64,000 bases of DNA from an uncultured Saprospiraceae bacterium (GCA_937950315.1 CALFDU010000083.1:1-64000); one strand, 5' to 3'. Positions 9,372-21,538 are shown, counted from the first letter of the stretch. The notes: generated by a model not told the origin, from the letters alone. A program made the numbers and translations.

Positions 9372-9902
9372 TTAGAAATTGTAATTCTTATATTCTTCGT
9401 TTAGAATTTTAAAATCCAGTTTGCCTTTGTGATTCTTGAGGTGTTCAGATATGACGATGGCTTTTTTGATTCGAGTATCCTGACCTTTAGGTTTACCAAT
9501 TAGGTGGAGGAGGTTTCTTTGCTTGCCGGGTGTGAGTTGGTGAAAATATTTTTCAACCTCCGGATCTAAATATAAAATTTCTGCAAATTCTTCAGGCATA
9601 GGCATGCCGTACTTGCTTTTGTCTTTTTTAATGTTGACGGTAACTGTATCACCAATCTGAAGCTTGAGTTTTTTTCTATTTTCTTTGTTGAGATTGATGA
9701 AATGAAAATCATTGCCATTGGGCATAATGGCACAAGGAATTTCATGTGAATTATTCACCGTAATCAATACGCGACGGTCTTTCCCTTCCACGTATTTTTC
9801 TTTTATTTCTAGTGGAACTTCAAGGTAGAAATACCACAGGTTGCTATCAAATTTTTGTAAGACGGTCTTAAATGTATCCACGAGTGAAATTTGTAAATAC
9901 AA
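9372..9902 (-). CDS. YdeI/OmdA-like protein with DUF1905 domain
   Basis: A 176-residue cytoplasmic protein. Residues about 5-95 form a DUF1905-type beta barrel (WYFYLEVPLEI, then GDTVTVNIKKD). Residues about 100-165 match the helical YdeI/bacteriocin-protection domain (LTPGKQRNLLHLIGKPKGQDTRIKKA). Its molecular role is not established. There is no ATG: the frame opens at TTG (9902), or possibly at the GTG seven codons in. It follows the sigma factor gene by 32 nt on the same strand, so it may be the last gene of that operon. Confidence 0.75.
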   Translation of the reverse strand: MYLQISLVDTFKTVLQKFDSNLWYFYLEVPLEIKEKYVEGKDRRVLITVNNSHEIPCAIMPNGNDFHFINLNKENRKKLKLQIGDTVTVNIKKDKSKYGMPMPEEFAEILYLDPEVEKYFHQLTPGKQRNLLHLIGKPKGQDTRIKKAIVISEHLKNHKGKLDFKILNEEYKNYNF

Positions 9903-9934
9903 GGTATGGTTTTAAATCAAATTTTTCCCACCAA

Positions 9935-11170
9935 TTATTGCTTCAATTTTCTCCGCAGTATTTCTTTGTCTTTTTCGTTTTTGCTAAGTGAAATGGCTTT
10001 GTGAAGATGGTCGGTCTTTTTTGCTTCATCTAAGTCCGTATACAGATCGGCCAGCAGTGAATGATACAATGGATGATCTTCCAATTCAATTTTTTGCACC
10101 TCTACAATGGCTTTCTCTTTACCTTCTACCTTCGATATTGCCAAGGCGCGATTTAGGTAAACCAAGGGAGAGTTGTCATACTGCAAAAGTTTGTTGTAAA
10201 GCACCAAGATGTATTCCCATTTTTTTTCTTTGTGTTCATCGATACGCGTATGCCAAAAAGCAATCATGGCTTCGATCGCATATTTCGATTCAAAGTTGTC
10301 GGTGATGACTTGGTTTAAGAAGTATTGACCTTGTTTTATCAATTCAAAATCCCATTTGTCTGTTTTTTGATCCTTGTATAAAACTTGATTTCCTTCGTCG
10401 TCAATCCTTGCTTCAAGGCGCGAAGCATGGAAGCAGAAAAGTGCGGCGAGTGCTTTTGTTTCATTTGTATTGGTAGATGCTTGGTCGAGGAGTACTTTGT
10501 TGAGTCTCATCGCTTCGTAACAAAGATCGGTTCTTACTTTTGCATCTGTGGTTGTTGCATAATACCCTTCGTTGAACAATAAATACAAAATGAGTAGCAC
10601 ACTGTCTAGCCGTTCCTTTATTAAGTGCTTTTCAGGTAGGTTGATTTTTATATTTTGATCTTTAAATTTTTTCTTGGCTCTGACCAGTCGTTTGTTGATA
10701 TTCGATTTGCTGGTCAGTAAAGCTGAAGCAATTTCATCAATGGAGAAACTGCATAGTACTCTTAGAGCAAGAGAGACTTGCGCATCCGTATTTAAAATCG
10801 GGTTGCACACTGTAAACATCATCTGCAGCACAGAATCGTTGATATTGTCTTCTGTGAAATCTAACTCCAATTCTTGCTTGTTGTCACTTTGCTTATTGAT
10901 GATAGGCACAACCTTGTCGTAGTAGGTGTCCAGTCTTTTAAATTGATCTTTGGCTCTATTTTTAGCCACAGCATACAACCATGCTTTCGGCTCTTTAGGG
11001 ATTTTGTTGATGCCCCAAGTTTCTGTTGCTTTAAGGAAGGTGTCGCTTGCGATGTCTTGGGCGACCTCAATATTGGTCAAGCCAAATGAACGACAAAGAA
11101 CTGCTACAATTTTACTGTATTCTGTTCTGAATAAGGATGGCAACAGTTCTCTGTCTTCATTTGCATTCAT
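9935..11170 (-). CDS. ECF sigma factor, DUF6596/TPR type (ECF42-like)
   Basis: A 411-residue sigma-70 family factor. Residues about 10-75 are region 2 (SKIVAVLCRSFGLTNIEVAQDIASDTF), and about 110-170 are region 4 with its helix-turn-helix (SFSIDEIASALLTSKSNINKR). A long C-terminal extension follows (FNEGYYATTT is the DUF6596 signature), ending in TPR-like helices. This architecture is the ECF42 group, which has no classical anti-sigma factor. Its genes are characteristically next to DGPF/YCII proteins, exactly as here (30 nt upstream). The C-terminal extension is thought to control activity. The target promoters are probably its own operon. The ligand is unknown. Confidence 0.9.
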   Translation of the reverse strand: MNANEDRELLPSLFRTEYSKIVAVLCRSFGLTNIEVAQDIASDTFLKATETWGINKIPKEPKAWLYAVAKNRAKDQFKRLDTYYDKVVPIINKQSDNKQELELDFTEDNINDSVLQMMFTVCNPILNTDAQVSLALRVLCSFSIDEIASALLTSKSNINKRLVRAKKKFKDQNIKINLPEKHLIKERLDSVLLILYLLFNEGYYATTTDAKVRTDLCYEAMRLNKVLLDQASTNTNETKALAALFCFHASRLEARIDDEGNQVLYKDQKTDKWDFELIKQGQYFLNQVITDNFESKYAIEAMIAFWHTRIDEHKEKKWEYILVLYNKLLQYDNSPLVYLNRALAISKVEGKEKAIVEVQKIELEDHPLYHSLLADLYTDLDEAKKTDHLHKAISLSKNEKDKEILRRKLKQ

Positions 11171-11200
11171 GTAGTTAAAAGTTTATAGAAATTTTTTCGA

Positions 11201-11539
11201 TTACTCAAATATCATTACATCCCGTACTTCGATACTCCCATTCGCTTGAAGAATCGGACAGCCTTTCGCCAATTCGCAAGCTTGATCAAGATCGTTGGCA
11301 TTGATGATGTTGTAACCGCCGATTAATTCTTTGATCTCAGCATAAGGTCCGTCTGTGTGTGATCCGCTTGGGGCGATGGTTCTGCCTTGGTAACCAAGAG
11401 CATCTCCGCTTACATAATGTCCACCTTCCTTTAATTTGCCTTCCCAGATAGCCCAAGCTTTCACCATGGCTTGCATTTCTTCTGGAGATGGAGTAGGATC
11501 ATTTTTGTCGTTTCTGTAAAGTAGCATGAATTTTTGCAT
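11201..11539 (-). CDS. YCII-related (DGPF) domain protein
   Basis: A 112-residue alpha/beta ferredoxin-like protein with the YCII/DGPF signature HTDGPYAEIKELIGGY. The C-terminus is IEVRDVM, typical of PhnB/YCII partners of ECF42 sigma factors. It is first in the operon YCII-sigma-YdeI, with 30 nt to the sigma gene. It possibly senses or converts a small molecule for the sigma factor; the chemistry is unknown. Confidence 0.9.
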   Translation of the reverse strand: MQKFMLLYRNDKNDPTPSPEEMQAMVKAWAIWEGKLKEGGHYVSGDALGYQGRTIAPSGSHTDGPYAEIKELIGGYNIINANDLDQACELAKGCPILQANGSIEVRDVMIFE

Positions 11540-11663
11540 GGCTGTTTCTATTTTTTTGTGTTATAAATAAATTTCACCCCTGTGACGATTGGGAATATCG
11601 ATTTAGGACAAGTTTTGCCATTATTTTAATTTTTTTTTGGTTTTTCGTTTTGCCAATTTCTCC

Positions 11664-11682
11664 TGTTATCAAAATGGTAACA
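11664..11682. promoter_or_regulatory. palindromic operator candidate
   Basis: TGTTATC and GGTAACA are separated by 5 nt and form a near-perfect inverted repeat (one mismatch). The site lies in the 340-nt gap between the YCII-sigma operon (leftward) and the secreted propeller-like gene (rightward), so it could serve either. No regulator is assigned. Confidence 0.3.
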
Positions 11683-11883
11683 ATTTTATCTCTTGAAGCA
11701 GTATTTGTAGCCTATTTTTCTTTCAATTATTGATTGTTGTCCATTTAATTGAAAACAATTGGTTGATTAAATCTAGTTGTTTTCATTGATTAAACCTTTG
11801 ATCTTATCGAAAACACCTTTGGTCTTTTGGCTAAAAGTGGAGGGCTGAAAGTGAATACATTTGAAGGAAATAGGTTATACATC

Positions 11884-13443
11884 ATGAAGAAAATATTATT
11901 TCTATTCTTATTCGCAAGCGTTCTACTTTCTGCTCAGGATCAATTTTTATTGAAAGATTTAAATCCTGGGGTAGCTGGAGGTGATCCGCATAATTTTGTT
12001 TCGCCAAACGGATTTATGTATTTTATTGCAAATGATGGAGTTACAAATAGATTGTGGCAAAGCAATGCCATCAGGACTGGTACCATGTTGGTTAGTTCAG
12101 ATATTTATGAAGTCTCTGAATTAACTATCATAGACAATTTTATTTATTTTTCTGGAGAGGATGTATTGGGAGCCAGGCACCTATATATCACGGATGGAAT
12201 TATTGGGAACCCTATCAATGTTATATCAACCAATGCTTCTGGCGACAGCAATCCTTCCAATATTATCAAGGCACCAGACAATAGGGTTTACTTCTATGCA
12301 GATACGCCTAGTAATGGTAGGCAGTTACATAGCATAACAGGAAACGACGGTTCTACACTAGAAGTACATTTACCTGTTACTTCCCCTTATATCAATGGAA
12401 TGGTCTTTTGGCAGGATATCCATAATAATGGATTTGATGTCTATTTTGGGAATAAAGGCTTGGTAGCTGCTGGGGATTATTTGTTTTATTATGTAGTCAA
12501 TCCGGCAACTTCAGAGATAGATTTGTGGTCTATGGATTTTCTAGCACCTACGCCAGTTCCAAATCTGATAACTACAAATTTGGCGGTGAATTTTAAAATT
12601 CCTCCGCACGGATATAATGGCAATGCTTATATCATTGATGGGCTAGATTTGAATTTTAGCGACGGAGTAAATTATTTTGTTCTTTCCAATGGAATTTTAG
12701 CAAACAGTTTGACCAATATGTCTGGTCGGATGTATTTTTCTGGATTGGAGACAGGAGGAAGTACCAATGTTTTGTATGATTTAGATGCTTCAAATGTTTT
12801 AACCGAGCATCCTGCTATAAAAGCGGAGCAACCTGTTGGTGGATTTAACCCAAGAGGTGTCTTAAAAATGATAGATAATAAATTGTACGCATGGCGAAGT
12901 ACAGGTACGCAAGGTATGTATGAAATAGACATTTCCAACCCGGCTTTTCCGACTGATCAATTGGTATTTACCAAAATACCATATAACATGGAGGACATTT
13001 ATCCTTTTGGGAATCTTTACTTTTTTGCAGTTGTAAATGCACCTACATTTTCTGTGTACAGAGCTTATGCTACGGGGGGAGAAAATATTACCAACCCTAG
13101 TGTAGGTGCAGATGCAGAGCCCAAAGGTTTTTTCTTTTATTTTGGATCTTTGTTTTTTGCTGATTCCGTTCCTTCTACCAATATTGTTGACTGTAATTCT
13201 CCTAGCACCTACGGCAAGGAATTATTTAAATTGACGGATTCCCAATTGGGATGTAACAATTCGATAACATATAACAACGCTTTTTTTCAGGATGGAATTT
13301 ATGCAAGTAAGACAAGCTTGGATGTTAATCCAGTAAGTACGGCAGTGGCAAATACTTGTACTATTCTATCAAGCCCAACGATTACTTTGAATGGAATAAC
13401 CATCAATGGACAATTTCAAACCATCAATGACGGGTGTAAATAA
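11884..13443 (+). CDS. secreted ELWxxDGT-type repeat protein
   Basis: The frame is open from 11827, but the ATG at 11884 starts a clear signal peptide (MKKILFLFLFASVLLSAQ). The mature protein (about 500 residues) has repeated blocks such as FIANDGVTNRLWQSN, then RTGTMLVSSDI, and FSGEDVLGARHLYITDG. These match the ELWxxDGT/GTxLVxDI repeat family, which probably forms a beta-propeller. The repeats degenerate after residue 150. Two Cys clusters are near the end. I see no canonical C-terminal type IX secretion sorting domain, so export beyond the periplasm is uncertain. No gene partner. Confidence 0.75.
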   Translation: MKKILFLFLFASVLLSAQDQFLLKDLNPGVAGGDPHNFVSPNGFMYFIANDGVTNRLWQSNAIRTGTMLVSSDIYEVSELTIIDNFIYFSGEDVLGARHLYITDGIIGNPINVISTNASGDSNPSNIIKAPDNRVYFYADTPSNGRQLHSITGNDGSTLEVHLPVTSPYINGMVFWQDIHNNGFDVYFGNKGLVAAGDYLFYYVVNPATSEIDLWSMDFLAPTPVPNLITTNLAVNFKIPPHGYNGNAYIIDGLDLNFSDGVNYFVLSNGILANSLTNMSGRMYFSGLETGGSTNVLYDLDASNVLTEHPAIKAEQPVGGFNPRGVLKMIDNKLYAWRSTGTQGMYEIDISNPAFPTDQLVFTKIPYNMEDIYPFGNLYFFAVVNAPTFSVYRAYATGGENITNPSVGADAEPKGFFFYFGSLFFADSVPSTNIVDCNSPSTYGKELFKLTDSQLGCNNSITYNNAFFQDGIYASKTSLDVNPVSTAVANTCTILSSPTITLNGITINGQFQTINDGCK

Positions 13444-13591
13444 AAGCATGATGCCCATGGTTTCTGCTGGATGTAAAAGTCTTTTTGTTCAATTTTCTAT
13501 AAATAACTGACTTTGTCAAGAAATACTTCAAGCCCGAAAATAGGCAAGGATCTAATATGATCTCGCAATGAAACGATCTGACTTCTCGCTT

Positions 13592-14524
13592 TTAAAAGGG
13601 CTTAACTACAGTCGACTTCTTTATTTGAATAAGATGACTTTCCACTGCAGATTGAATTTCTTTTATTAAGTAGTCTAACATTTTTTTCTTGATGAAATTC
13701 TTATGTGTTATCAGGCCGATTTCTCTGGTGGGCACTGGTTCTGAAATAGGATAAATATGGTTTTTATTAATGTGTTTATTATTTGATATGGCCAAGCGCG
13801 GGAGTAGTGTGATTCCTTTATTTCTTTTTACCATTTCTAAAAGCGTAAAAATCGAACCGCAACTATAGGTCAAGTTTCCGTTCATTTTTTTCTGTTTGCG
13901 CAGCTCGCATATTTTTCCAACTTGGTTGCGCATGCAATGACCTTCTTCCATGAGCCACAATCTATCCAACTCAATTTCTGATACCTTGTATTTTGTCTTA
14001 TTTGTTTTCTTGTTGTAATCGTAGATAAGAAAATCTTCAAAGTAAAGATGGTGTTCATTTAACTCTTTGTTGTTTAGTGGAGTGGAGACAATCCCTATGT
14101 CGATGTTTCCTGCAAGAATTTGGTCGACCGTAACTTCTGTTGTTAATTCATGAATTGAGAAATTTACTTTGGGATAGTCTATGGATATTTTATCAAGGAT
14201 TGCAGGGTATATGTATGGCGCAACTGTTGGGATACAAGCAATATTCAGTGTTCCTATTTCCTGCCCCTTAATTCTATTGACCTTTTGGTCTAGTAGTTGA
14301 AATTCTCTGAGTATATTTTTCAAGGCATCAAGAACTTGTTCTCCCTCTTCTGTAATGCTGATAGGTCTCGTCTTCCTATTGAAAATGGTAATGTCAATCT
14401 GTTGTTCAAATTTTGCAATCATCGCACTGAGCGTGGATTGTGTTATAAAGCAGGCGTCAGCCGCTTGACCAAAATTCCTGAGCTTGGCCAATGTAAGTAT
14501 GTATTCCAATTGATTTCTGTTCAT
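13592..14524 (-). CDS. oxyR: hydrogen-peroxide-sensing LysR-type regulator OxyR
   Basis: A 310-residue LysR regulator. The N-terminal winged helix is at residues 1-60 (NFGQAADACFITQSTLSAMIAKFE), followed by a linker helix and a periplasmic-binding-protein-like sensor. The peroxide switch is intact: GHCMRNQVGKIC places Cys197 and Cys206 nine residues apart, like C199/C208 of E. coli OxyR, and the preceding LMEEGH is also conserved. It is divergent from katG, the classical target. About 150 nt separate the starts and contain palindromic sequence suited to OxyR. It probably activates katG when oxidised and controls itself. Confidence 0.92.
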   Translation of the reverse strand: MNRNQLEYILTLAKLRNFGQAADACFITQSTLSAMIAKFEQQIDITIFNRKTRPISITEEGEQVLDALKNILREFQLLDQKVNRIKGQEIGTLNIACIPTVAPYIYPAILDKISIDYPKVNFSIHELTTEVTVDQILAGNIDIGIVSTPLNNKELNEHHLYFEDFLIYDYNKKTNKTKYKVSEIELDRLWLMEEGHCMRNQVGKICELRKQKKMNGNLTYSCGSIFTLLEMVKRNKGITLLPRLAISNNKHINKNHIYPISEPVPTREIGLITHKNFIKKKMLDYLIKEIQSAVESHLIQIKKSTVVKPF

Positions 14525-14536
14525 TCTTACAATTTT

Positions 14537-16867
<2,331 letters not shown>

Positions 16868-16903
16868 GATTCAAAGGTTTATATAAAAACTGTTTTTTTG
16901 ATT

Positions 16904-16937
16904 GGTTGAGGTGGTGGTTCGCCTCAACCTTTTTTTT
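16904..16937 (+). terminator. katG terminator
   Basis: GGTTGAGG (16904-16911) pairs with CCTCAACC (16922-16929) around a 10-nt loop, followed by eight T. It ends 70 nt past the katG stop. Confidence 0.9.
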
Positions 16938-17001
16938 ATTCCATACAGTACGATTTTAAATATAGCCCTGTATCAATACTAGCCTGAGTTGTTTTATATT
17001 T

Positions 17002-18222
17002 ATGAAAAATACAACAACAGTGAAGTACAACTTTGATGAAATAATAGATAGGCAGAAAACCAATGCCATGAGTGTTGAAGGATATGGTCCTTATTTATTC
17101 AATGGCGAAAACAAGCTTGACATCAAGCATGACAGTAAAGATCTGATAAGAATGTGGGTCGCCGATATGGAATTTGCCGTTGCACCTCAGATTATCGATG
17201 GCATCAAGGAACGACTTGACCATCCGATTTTTGGTTACTCCGGAATATTTGAATCAGATTATGCAGACGCATTTCTTAATTGGACAAAGCGTCGTTATAA
17301 TTGGGAATTTAATAAGGAATATTTGGTCAACGCACTTGGGGTGATTCCTGCATTGTTTACATTGGTGGAATATATCTGTAAACCTGGAGATAAACTGTTG
17401 TTCATGACTCCATCTTATGCATTTTTTAAACATGCTGCCGATAAACATAATATCGGATATGTTGTCTCTGAATTGAAGTGTACCGATGGCTATTACGAGA
17501 TGGACTTTAAAGACATTGAAGCGCAAGTCAGTCAAGAAGAGGTAAAGTTGTGTATTTTATGCAGTCCCCATAATCCCACGGGTAGAAACTGGAATGAAGC
17601 AGAACTTAAACAATTGGGTGATATCTGTTTTGCCAATGGAGTGCAGATTATCGCTGATGAAATTCATTGTGACCTGTTGAGAGGTACAGAAAAATTTACA
17701 CCTTTGGCCAAAATTTTTCCGCAGAGTGATCAGATTATTACCTGCATGGCTCCCAGCAAAACTTTCAATCTTGCCGGATTCATGTTTGCCAATGTTATCA
17801 TTCCTAATGATGCTCTGAGAACAGAGTGGCAGGAAAAAAACCTGCCGATAGTCAATCCATTGAGTGTTGCTGCTTGTCAGGCCGCTTACGCAAATGGTCA
17901 AGATTGGCTGGATGAATTGACCGTGTACTTAGATCAAAATTTTCAATTTTTAAAAGACTTTTTAACAGAGCATTTGCCCAAAGCCATTTACAATATCACA
18001 GAAGCTACTTATTTGGCCTGGGTTGATTTGGCTGCATATTTTGAACAAGGCGAAAATCTCACCTTGTTTTTTGCCAATGAAGCTGGAGTAATCTTAGAAG
18101 GAGGAAACATGTTTGTCGATCATGCTGATGGTTATGTCCGATTAAATCTTGCTTGCCCGAGAGCCAAATTGCAAGAAGGTTTGGAAAGAATGGTGGAGGC
18201 GATAAATAAAAAAAGTGCTTAA
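17002..18222 (+). CDS. patB: PatB/MalY-type C-S lyase (class I/II aminotransferase fold)
   Basis: A 406-residue PLP enzyme. SPHNPTGRNW, ADEIHCDLL (PLP-nitrogen Asp plus the IH pair typical of the MalY/PatB branch) and MAPSKTFNLAG (Schiff-base Lys253) identify it as a cystathionine beta-lyase-like enzyme. It would cleave C-S bonds of cystathionine or cysteine to pyruvate, ammonia and a thiol. The N-terminal MWVADMEF substrate segment is also typical. The ATG at 17002 gives a full-length product. Its stop overlaps the stop of the convergent response regulator by 4 nt. Confidence 0.88.
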   Translation: MKNTTTVKYNFDEIIDRQKTNAMSVEGYGPYLFNGENKLDIKHDSKDLIRMWVADMEFAVAPQIIDGIKERLDHPIFGYSGIFESDYADAFLNWTKRRYNWEFNKEYLVNALGVIPALFTLVEYICKPGDKLLFMTPSYAFFKHAADKHNIGYVVSELKCTDGYYEMDFKDIEAQVSQEEVKLCILCSPHNPTGRNWNEAELKQLGDICFANGVQIIADEIHCDLLRGTEKFTPLAKIFPQSDQIITCMAPSKTFNLAGFMFANVIIPNDALRTEWQEKNLPIVNPLSVAACQAAYANGQDWLDELTVYLDQNFQFLKDFLTEHLPKAIYNITEATYLAWVDLAAYFEQGENLTLFFANEAGVILEGGNMFVDHADGYVRLNLACPRAKLQEGLERMVEAINKKSA

Positions 18223-18971
18223 AGAGTAAAAGTTTCTTTTATGATATCCGTGTAAGTCTGACCTGTTGTAATTTTATTCAACTTACTATCCTGCAACTGC
18301 AGTATGTATTTCCCTTTGAAATACTTTTGGATTTCGGTAACAATGGATTTGTTGACAATGTAGGAACGGTGCACGCGCACAAATGTAGATGGCAAGCTGT
18401 GTTCCAGTTGGGTCAAGGTTTTAGAAAGTAGATGTTCTTCTCCATTTTTTAGATGGACATTTACGTATTTATCTTCAGATTTGAAGTGCGAGATTTGTTC
18501 AAAGTTGACCAATAAGATTTTATCTTTTTTCTTGATCGTAAGACTAATGGCTTCTTTGGGTTTTTTGATTTTTGAAATCAGTTCTTGCATCAATCCAAAT
18601 TCTAGCTCTTTTGGTTTTTCCCACTTCGATAATTTTTGAATGGCTAAATCAAACCGATCTTGTTCGATGGGTTTCATGAGATAGTCGATGGATAAATTTT
18701 CAAAAGCTTTCAATGCATACTCAGAATAGGCCGTCGTGAAAATGATCCAAGGTTGGTAAGAGATTTTTGAAAGAACATCAAACCCAGTCATGTCCGGCAA
18801 TTGTATATCAAGAAAAATAAGCGCTGGTTTTTTTTCTTCGATCAATGCGATGGCTTTCTTTCCAGTATCTGCTACGCCCACAATATTGATCATGCTGCTG
18901 TGAGCTTGTAAAAGAGATTTTAATCTCAATTGAGCGGGTAGCTCATCTTCTATGATAACAGTATTTTTCAA
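18219..18971 (-). CDS. LytTR-family response regulator
   Basis: The receiver domain spans residues about 1-120 (acidic pocket IIEDE, phospho-acceptor Asp in FLDIQLPD, Thr in FTTAYSEYA, Lys in MKPIE). A LytTR DNA-binding domain follows (about 150-250; FVRVHRSYIVNK). No ATG is available. The TTG at 18971 (LKNTVIIEDE) gives the normal receiver start; the frame is open to 18998. It is 113 nt downstream of the LytS-type kinase on the same strand, its obvious partner. LytTR regulators usually bind imperfect direct repeats; I did not find a clear one nearby. Confidence 0.88.
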   Translation of the reverse strand: MKNTVIIEDELPAQLRLKSLLQAHSSMINIVGVADTGKKAIALIEEKKPALIFLDIQLPDMTGFDVLSKISYQPWIIFTTAYSEYALKAFENLSIDYLMKPIEQDRFDLAIQKLSKWEKPKELEFGLMQELISKIKKPKEAISLTIKKKDKILLVNFEQISHFKSEDKYVNVHLKNGEEHLLSKTLTQLEHSLPSTFVRVHRSYIVNKSIVTEIQKYFKGKYILQLQDSKLNKITTGQTYTDIIKETFTL

Positions 18972-19111
18972 TAGGTCAAACAAGGAGGTAAGGTGCAAAA
19001 ATGATAGTCTATCTGATATTTAATTTGAATCAAAAGTTAATTGTATTTTCATCAAAGTAGGTAATAATATATCAACTAATACTGTTTTGGATTGATTCTC
19101 AGCGATACGTG

Positions 19112-20710
19112 TTAAATTTGGTTTATCGTTATCGACACATGTTTCAGTGGTGTGTTGATGAATTGAATGCTATGTTTGTCCGGATAAAATAATAGTAATT
19201 TTTTCATTACACTTTTTAATCCATATCCACTATCTAAATTTTCAGCAAATAAGGTCCCTTGATCATACAATTTGATCCACATTCTATTGTCTTCTGAACT
19301 GATGGAAAGCTTGATGTCTATTTTTTCACTCTCTTCATTATATCCATATTTGATGGCATTCTCAACCAATGGTTGGAGCAGAAAATGAGGAATCTTTGCG
19401 TCTTTCAAATCTTCACCTGTTTCTAGGCTAAATTGCAACCGCTCACCAAATCTTATTTTTTCAATGGCCAGATAGTTTTCAATCATTTCCAATTCCTTAG
19501 TCAAAAGCGTCAAGGGATTCCCACTTCGATTGGTTTGATACTTGTAAAACTTTGAAAGAGCAAGCGCCATCTCCTCTGTCTTTTGGGGATCCGTTTTGGC
19601 AAGACTCGCAACGGCATTCAAACTGTTGTACAAAAAGTGTGGGTTGGTACTCGCCTGGATGCTATTTAATGCTGCTTCACTTGCCAACATTTTATCATTG
19701 GCGTTGTCAAGTTCTTTGCTTCTTCTTTTGTGTTGGAAGTAGGAGCTTCTCAATGTGTTCAAAAAATTCCCAAGTGCAAAGGAAAACAAAAATCCTAATT
19801 CGAAATAGATAGGGCGTTCCGCGAGTAGGGTGTAGCCATCTGATTTGAAAATATAGAGATCGATCATCCTAGCGATGAATGTACTTCCTACTGCGCATAT
19901 TATTGAAACAGCAAACAAAATAATTGCCTTCTTATATGCTTTTTCATCTGAAAGAAAATGCTTCAGAAGATATTGGTAAATGAAATAAATCGAAAAGACA
20001 AGCAGGCTATAATTTAATAAGGCAGAAATTGGGCTTGCTGAATAGGATACAGGATTCAGCATGGTAAATAGAAATGTGACTGTCAGTAATAATAAGATGA
20101 TCTGAACTGCATTTGCTTTTTTTGAAAATGGCTTGCTCTTGAGTAAGAACAAAATCAAATCTTTCACCATCAGTATGAAAAACGGTATGAGTGAGATCAA
20201 TAGAAAGATGAATACGCTATCATCTATTTTTGTAAACCAATCTGTACGAGCTTCTTCGTTATTCAAAAACCTTCTTCCTTCAAATTGGACTGCGGGCTTA
20301 ATCAAGGCTTTGCGTTCATGGTATCCTAATTTTTTAAGTGTGTCAATTCTTTGATCATCATTTTGTACTATCCCCGAGAAAGCGTAGTGAAAGAGAGGTT
20401 CGATGGCTTGATTGAATTGATCCGGCATATTGGCGATACCTGAATTGGTATCCGTAAATCTACTGATAGAGATTTTTTCAGATGGAAATCCGAGGATCTG
20501 ATATCTTTGAATGGTATGAGAATTTTCCTCAGCTACTACAAAGACATCATTTCTTTTATAATTAAGGACTGCTTCTTTTTTTGAAAGAGGCATATAGGCA
20601 TGGTCCTCTGCGTCGATCAGTATTTCCGGATTGGGTTGAAGGAAGATACTTGCGATCAACGCTAAAATGATTATTCCAGAGCCAGTGAGTAAATTCTTTC
20701 GCATGTTCAT
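19112..20710 (-). CDS. LytS-type sensor histidine kinase
   Basis: A membrane kinase of about 533 residues from ATG 20710 (MNMRKNLL; a second ATG lies at 20704). A first membrane segment is at the N-terminus (SGIIILALIASIFL). An extracytoplasmic loop of about 130 residues follows, then several more membrane segments (VFIFLLISLIPFFILMV and later ones). The cytoplasmic part has the His_kinase (PF06580-type) box with phospho-His in STNPHFLYNSLNAVASLA, and an ATPase N-box LLQPLVENAIKYG. The upstream extension to 20794 is discarded as it lacks membrane-protein character. It works with the LytTR regulator downstream; the signal is unknown. Confidence 0.88.
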   Translation of the reverse strand: MNMRKNLLTGSGIIILALIASIFLQPNPEILIDAEDHAYMPLSKKEAVLNYKRNDVFVVAEENSHTIQRYQILGFPSEKISISRFTDTNSGIANMPDQFNQAIEPLFHYAFSGIVQNDDQRIDTLKKLGYHERKALIKPAVQFEGRRFLNNEEARTDWFTKIDDSVFIFLLISLIPFFILMVKDLILFLLKSKPFSKKANAVQIILLLLTVTFLFTMLNPVSYSASPISALLNYSLLVFSIYFIYQYLLKHFLSDEKAYKKAIILFAVSIICAVGSTFIARMIDLYIFKSDGYTLLAERPIYFELGFLFSFALGNFLNTLRSSYFQHKRRSKELDNANDKMLASEAALNSIQASTNPHFLYNSLNAVASLAKTDPQKTEEMALALSKFYKYQTNRSGNPLTLLTKELEMIENYLAIEKIRFGERLQFSLETGEDLKDAKIPHFLLQPLVENAIKYGYNEESEKIDIKLSISSEDNRMWIKLYDQGTLFAENLDSGYGLKSVMKKLLLFYPDKHSIQFINTPLKHVSITINQI

Positions 20711-20989
20711 AAATGTAGAATTAAATGAGTAATAATGATACAAATGAAGGAAGGAAAGACCGCCAATAAAAGATGTTTCTGACGAACAGGGCAATTTCCT
20801 TCGCCAAACGGAAAGGTAGACCAGTCATTGCCAATAGGAAGTTGCATTCTTTCGTATATTAATGGAATGAAGTTTGGATATTTGATAATGTCTAGGACTT
20901 CCTTTAGGTTTGCAGCAATGCCTTGGTTGTGAGAAGAATCAGGAATTCAAGACAACGTACATTCAATTCGACAATTAAATCCAATAAAT

Positions 20990-21538
20990 ATGAGTCACCA
21001 AGACCAGACATCTTCTTTTCTATTGCGCTTCACTCAAAAACTATTTGAAGACGAAGCCGGTGAAACCAATATACAATGGAGAGGGAAAATAACCCACGTA
21101 CAAGGAAATGATCAAAAGAATTTCACGGAAATGAAAGATGCTATTGACTTCATCCAGGCAAAACTTTCGACCATGACATTGTCTTCTATCGAGGAAGATG
21201 CCAGTGATGAAGAAAAAGAAGGTTTGTTGGTGAAGAGCATGGACATCTGGAAAAAATTAGCCAAAAGTTATCCAAAAATGATGGTCGACGCCATCAAAGA
21301 TCCCAAAGCACAAGTAGCTCAGATCCAAGCTCAGTTGACCAATAAGGCTGGTGAGATTCAAGAACAATTGAGTAGCAAAGCAGAAGAGATTTCTGAAAAG
21401 TATCAACTAGAATCTTTCAAGCCTACTTCCAAGTCCGATATCAAAGAACTATCAGAGCAAGTTTCAGAACTCACTAGTCTGATAACAAAGCTTAAAAAGA
21501 AGGTTGATAAAATAGATAAAAAGATCGCCAAGTCTTGA
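20990..21538 (+). CDS. phasin-like coiled-coil protein with WRG-type N-terminal motif
   Basis: 182 residues. The N-terminal about 55 residues (IQWRGKITHVQGNDQKNF, then AIDFIQAKL) match a short motif found in many bacterial proteins of unknown function. The rest is long amphipathic helix/coiled coil (QIQAQLTNKAGEIQEQLSSK, then SEQVSELTSLITKLKKKVDK), as in phasins, which coat storage granules. There is no signal peptide. It is first in the lipid-storage locus and its stop overlaps the regulator's start by 4 nt, so the two are translated together. The granule-coat role is inference. Confidence 0.6.
   Translation: MSHQDQTSSFLLRFTQKLFEDEAGETNIQWRGKITHVQGNDQKNFTEMKDAIDFIQAKLSTMTLSSIEEDASDEEKEGLLVKSMDIWKKLAKSYPKMMVDAIKDPKAQVAQIQAQLTNKAGEIQEQLSSKAEEISEKYQLESFKPTSKSDIKELSEQVSELTSLITKLKKKVDKIDKKIAKS

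Noticed and set aside
11827-11883. Upstream extension of the ELWxxDGT protein
   Set aside because: It would put 19 polar residues before the signal peptide; the ATG at 11884 is the natural start.
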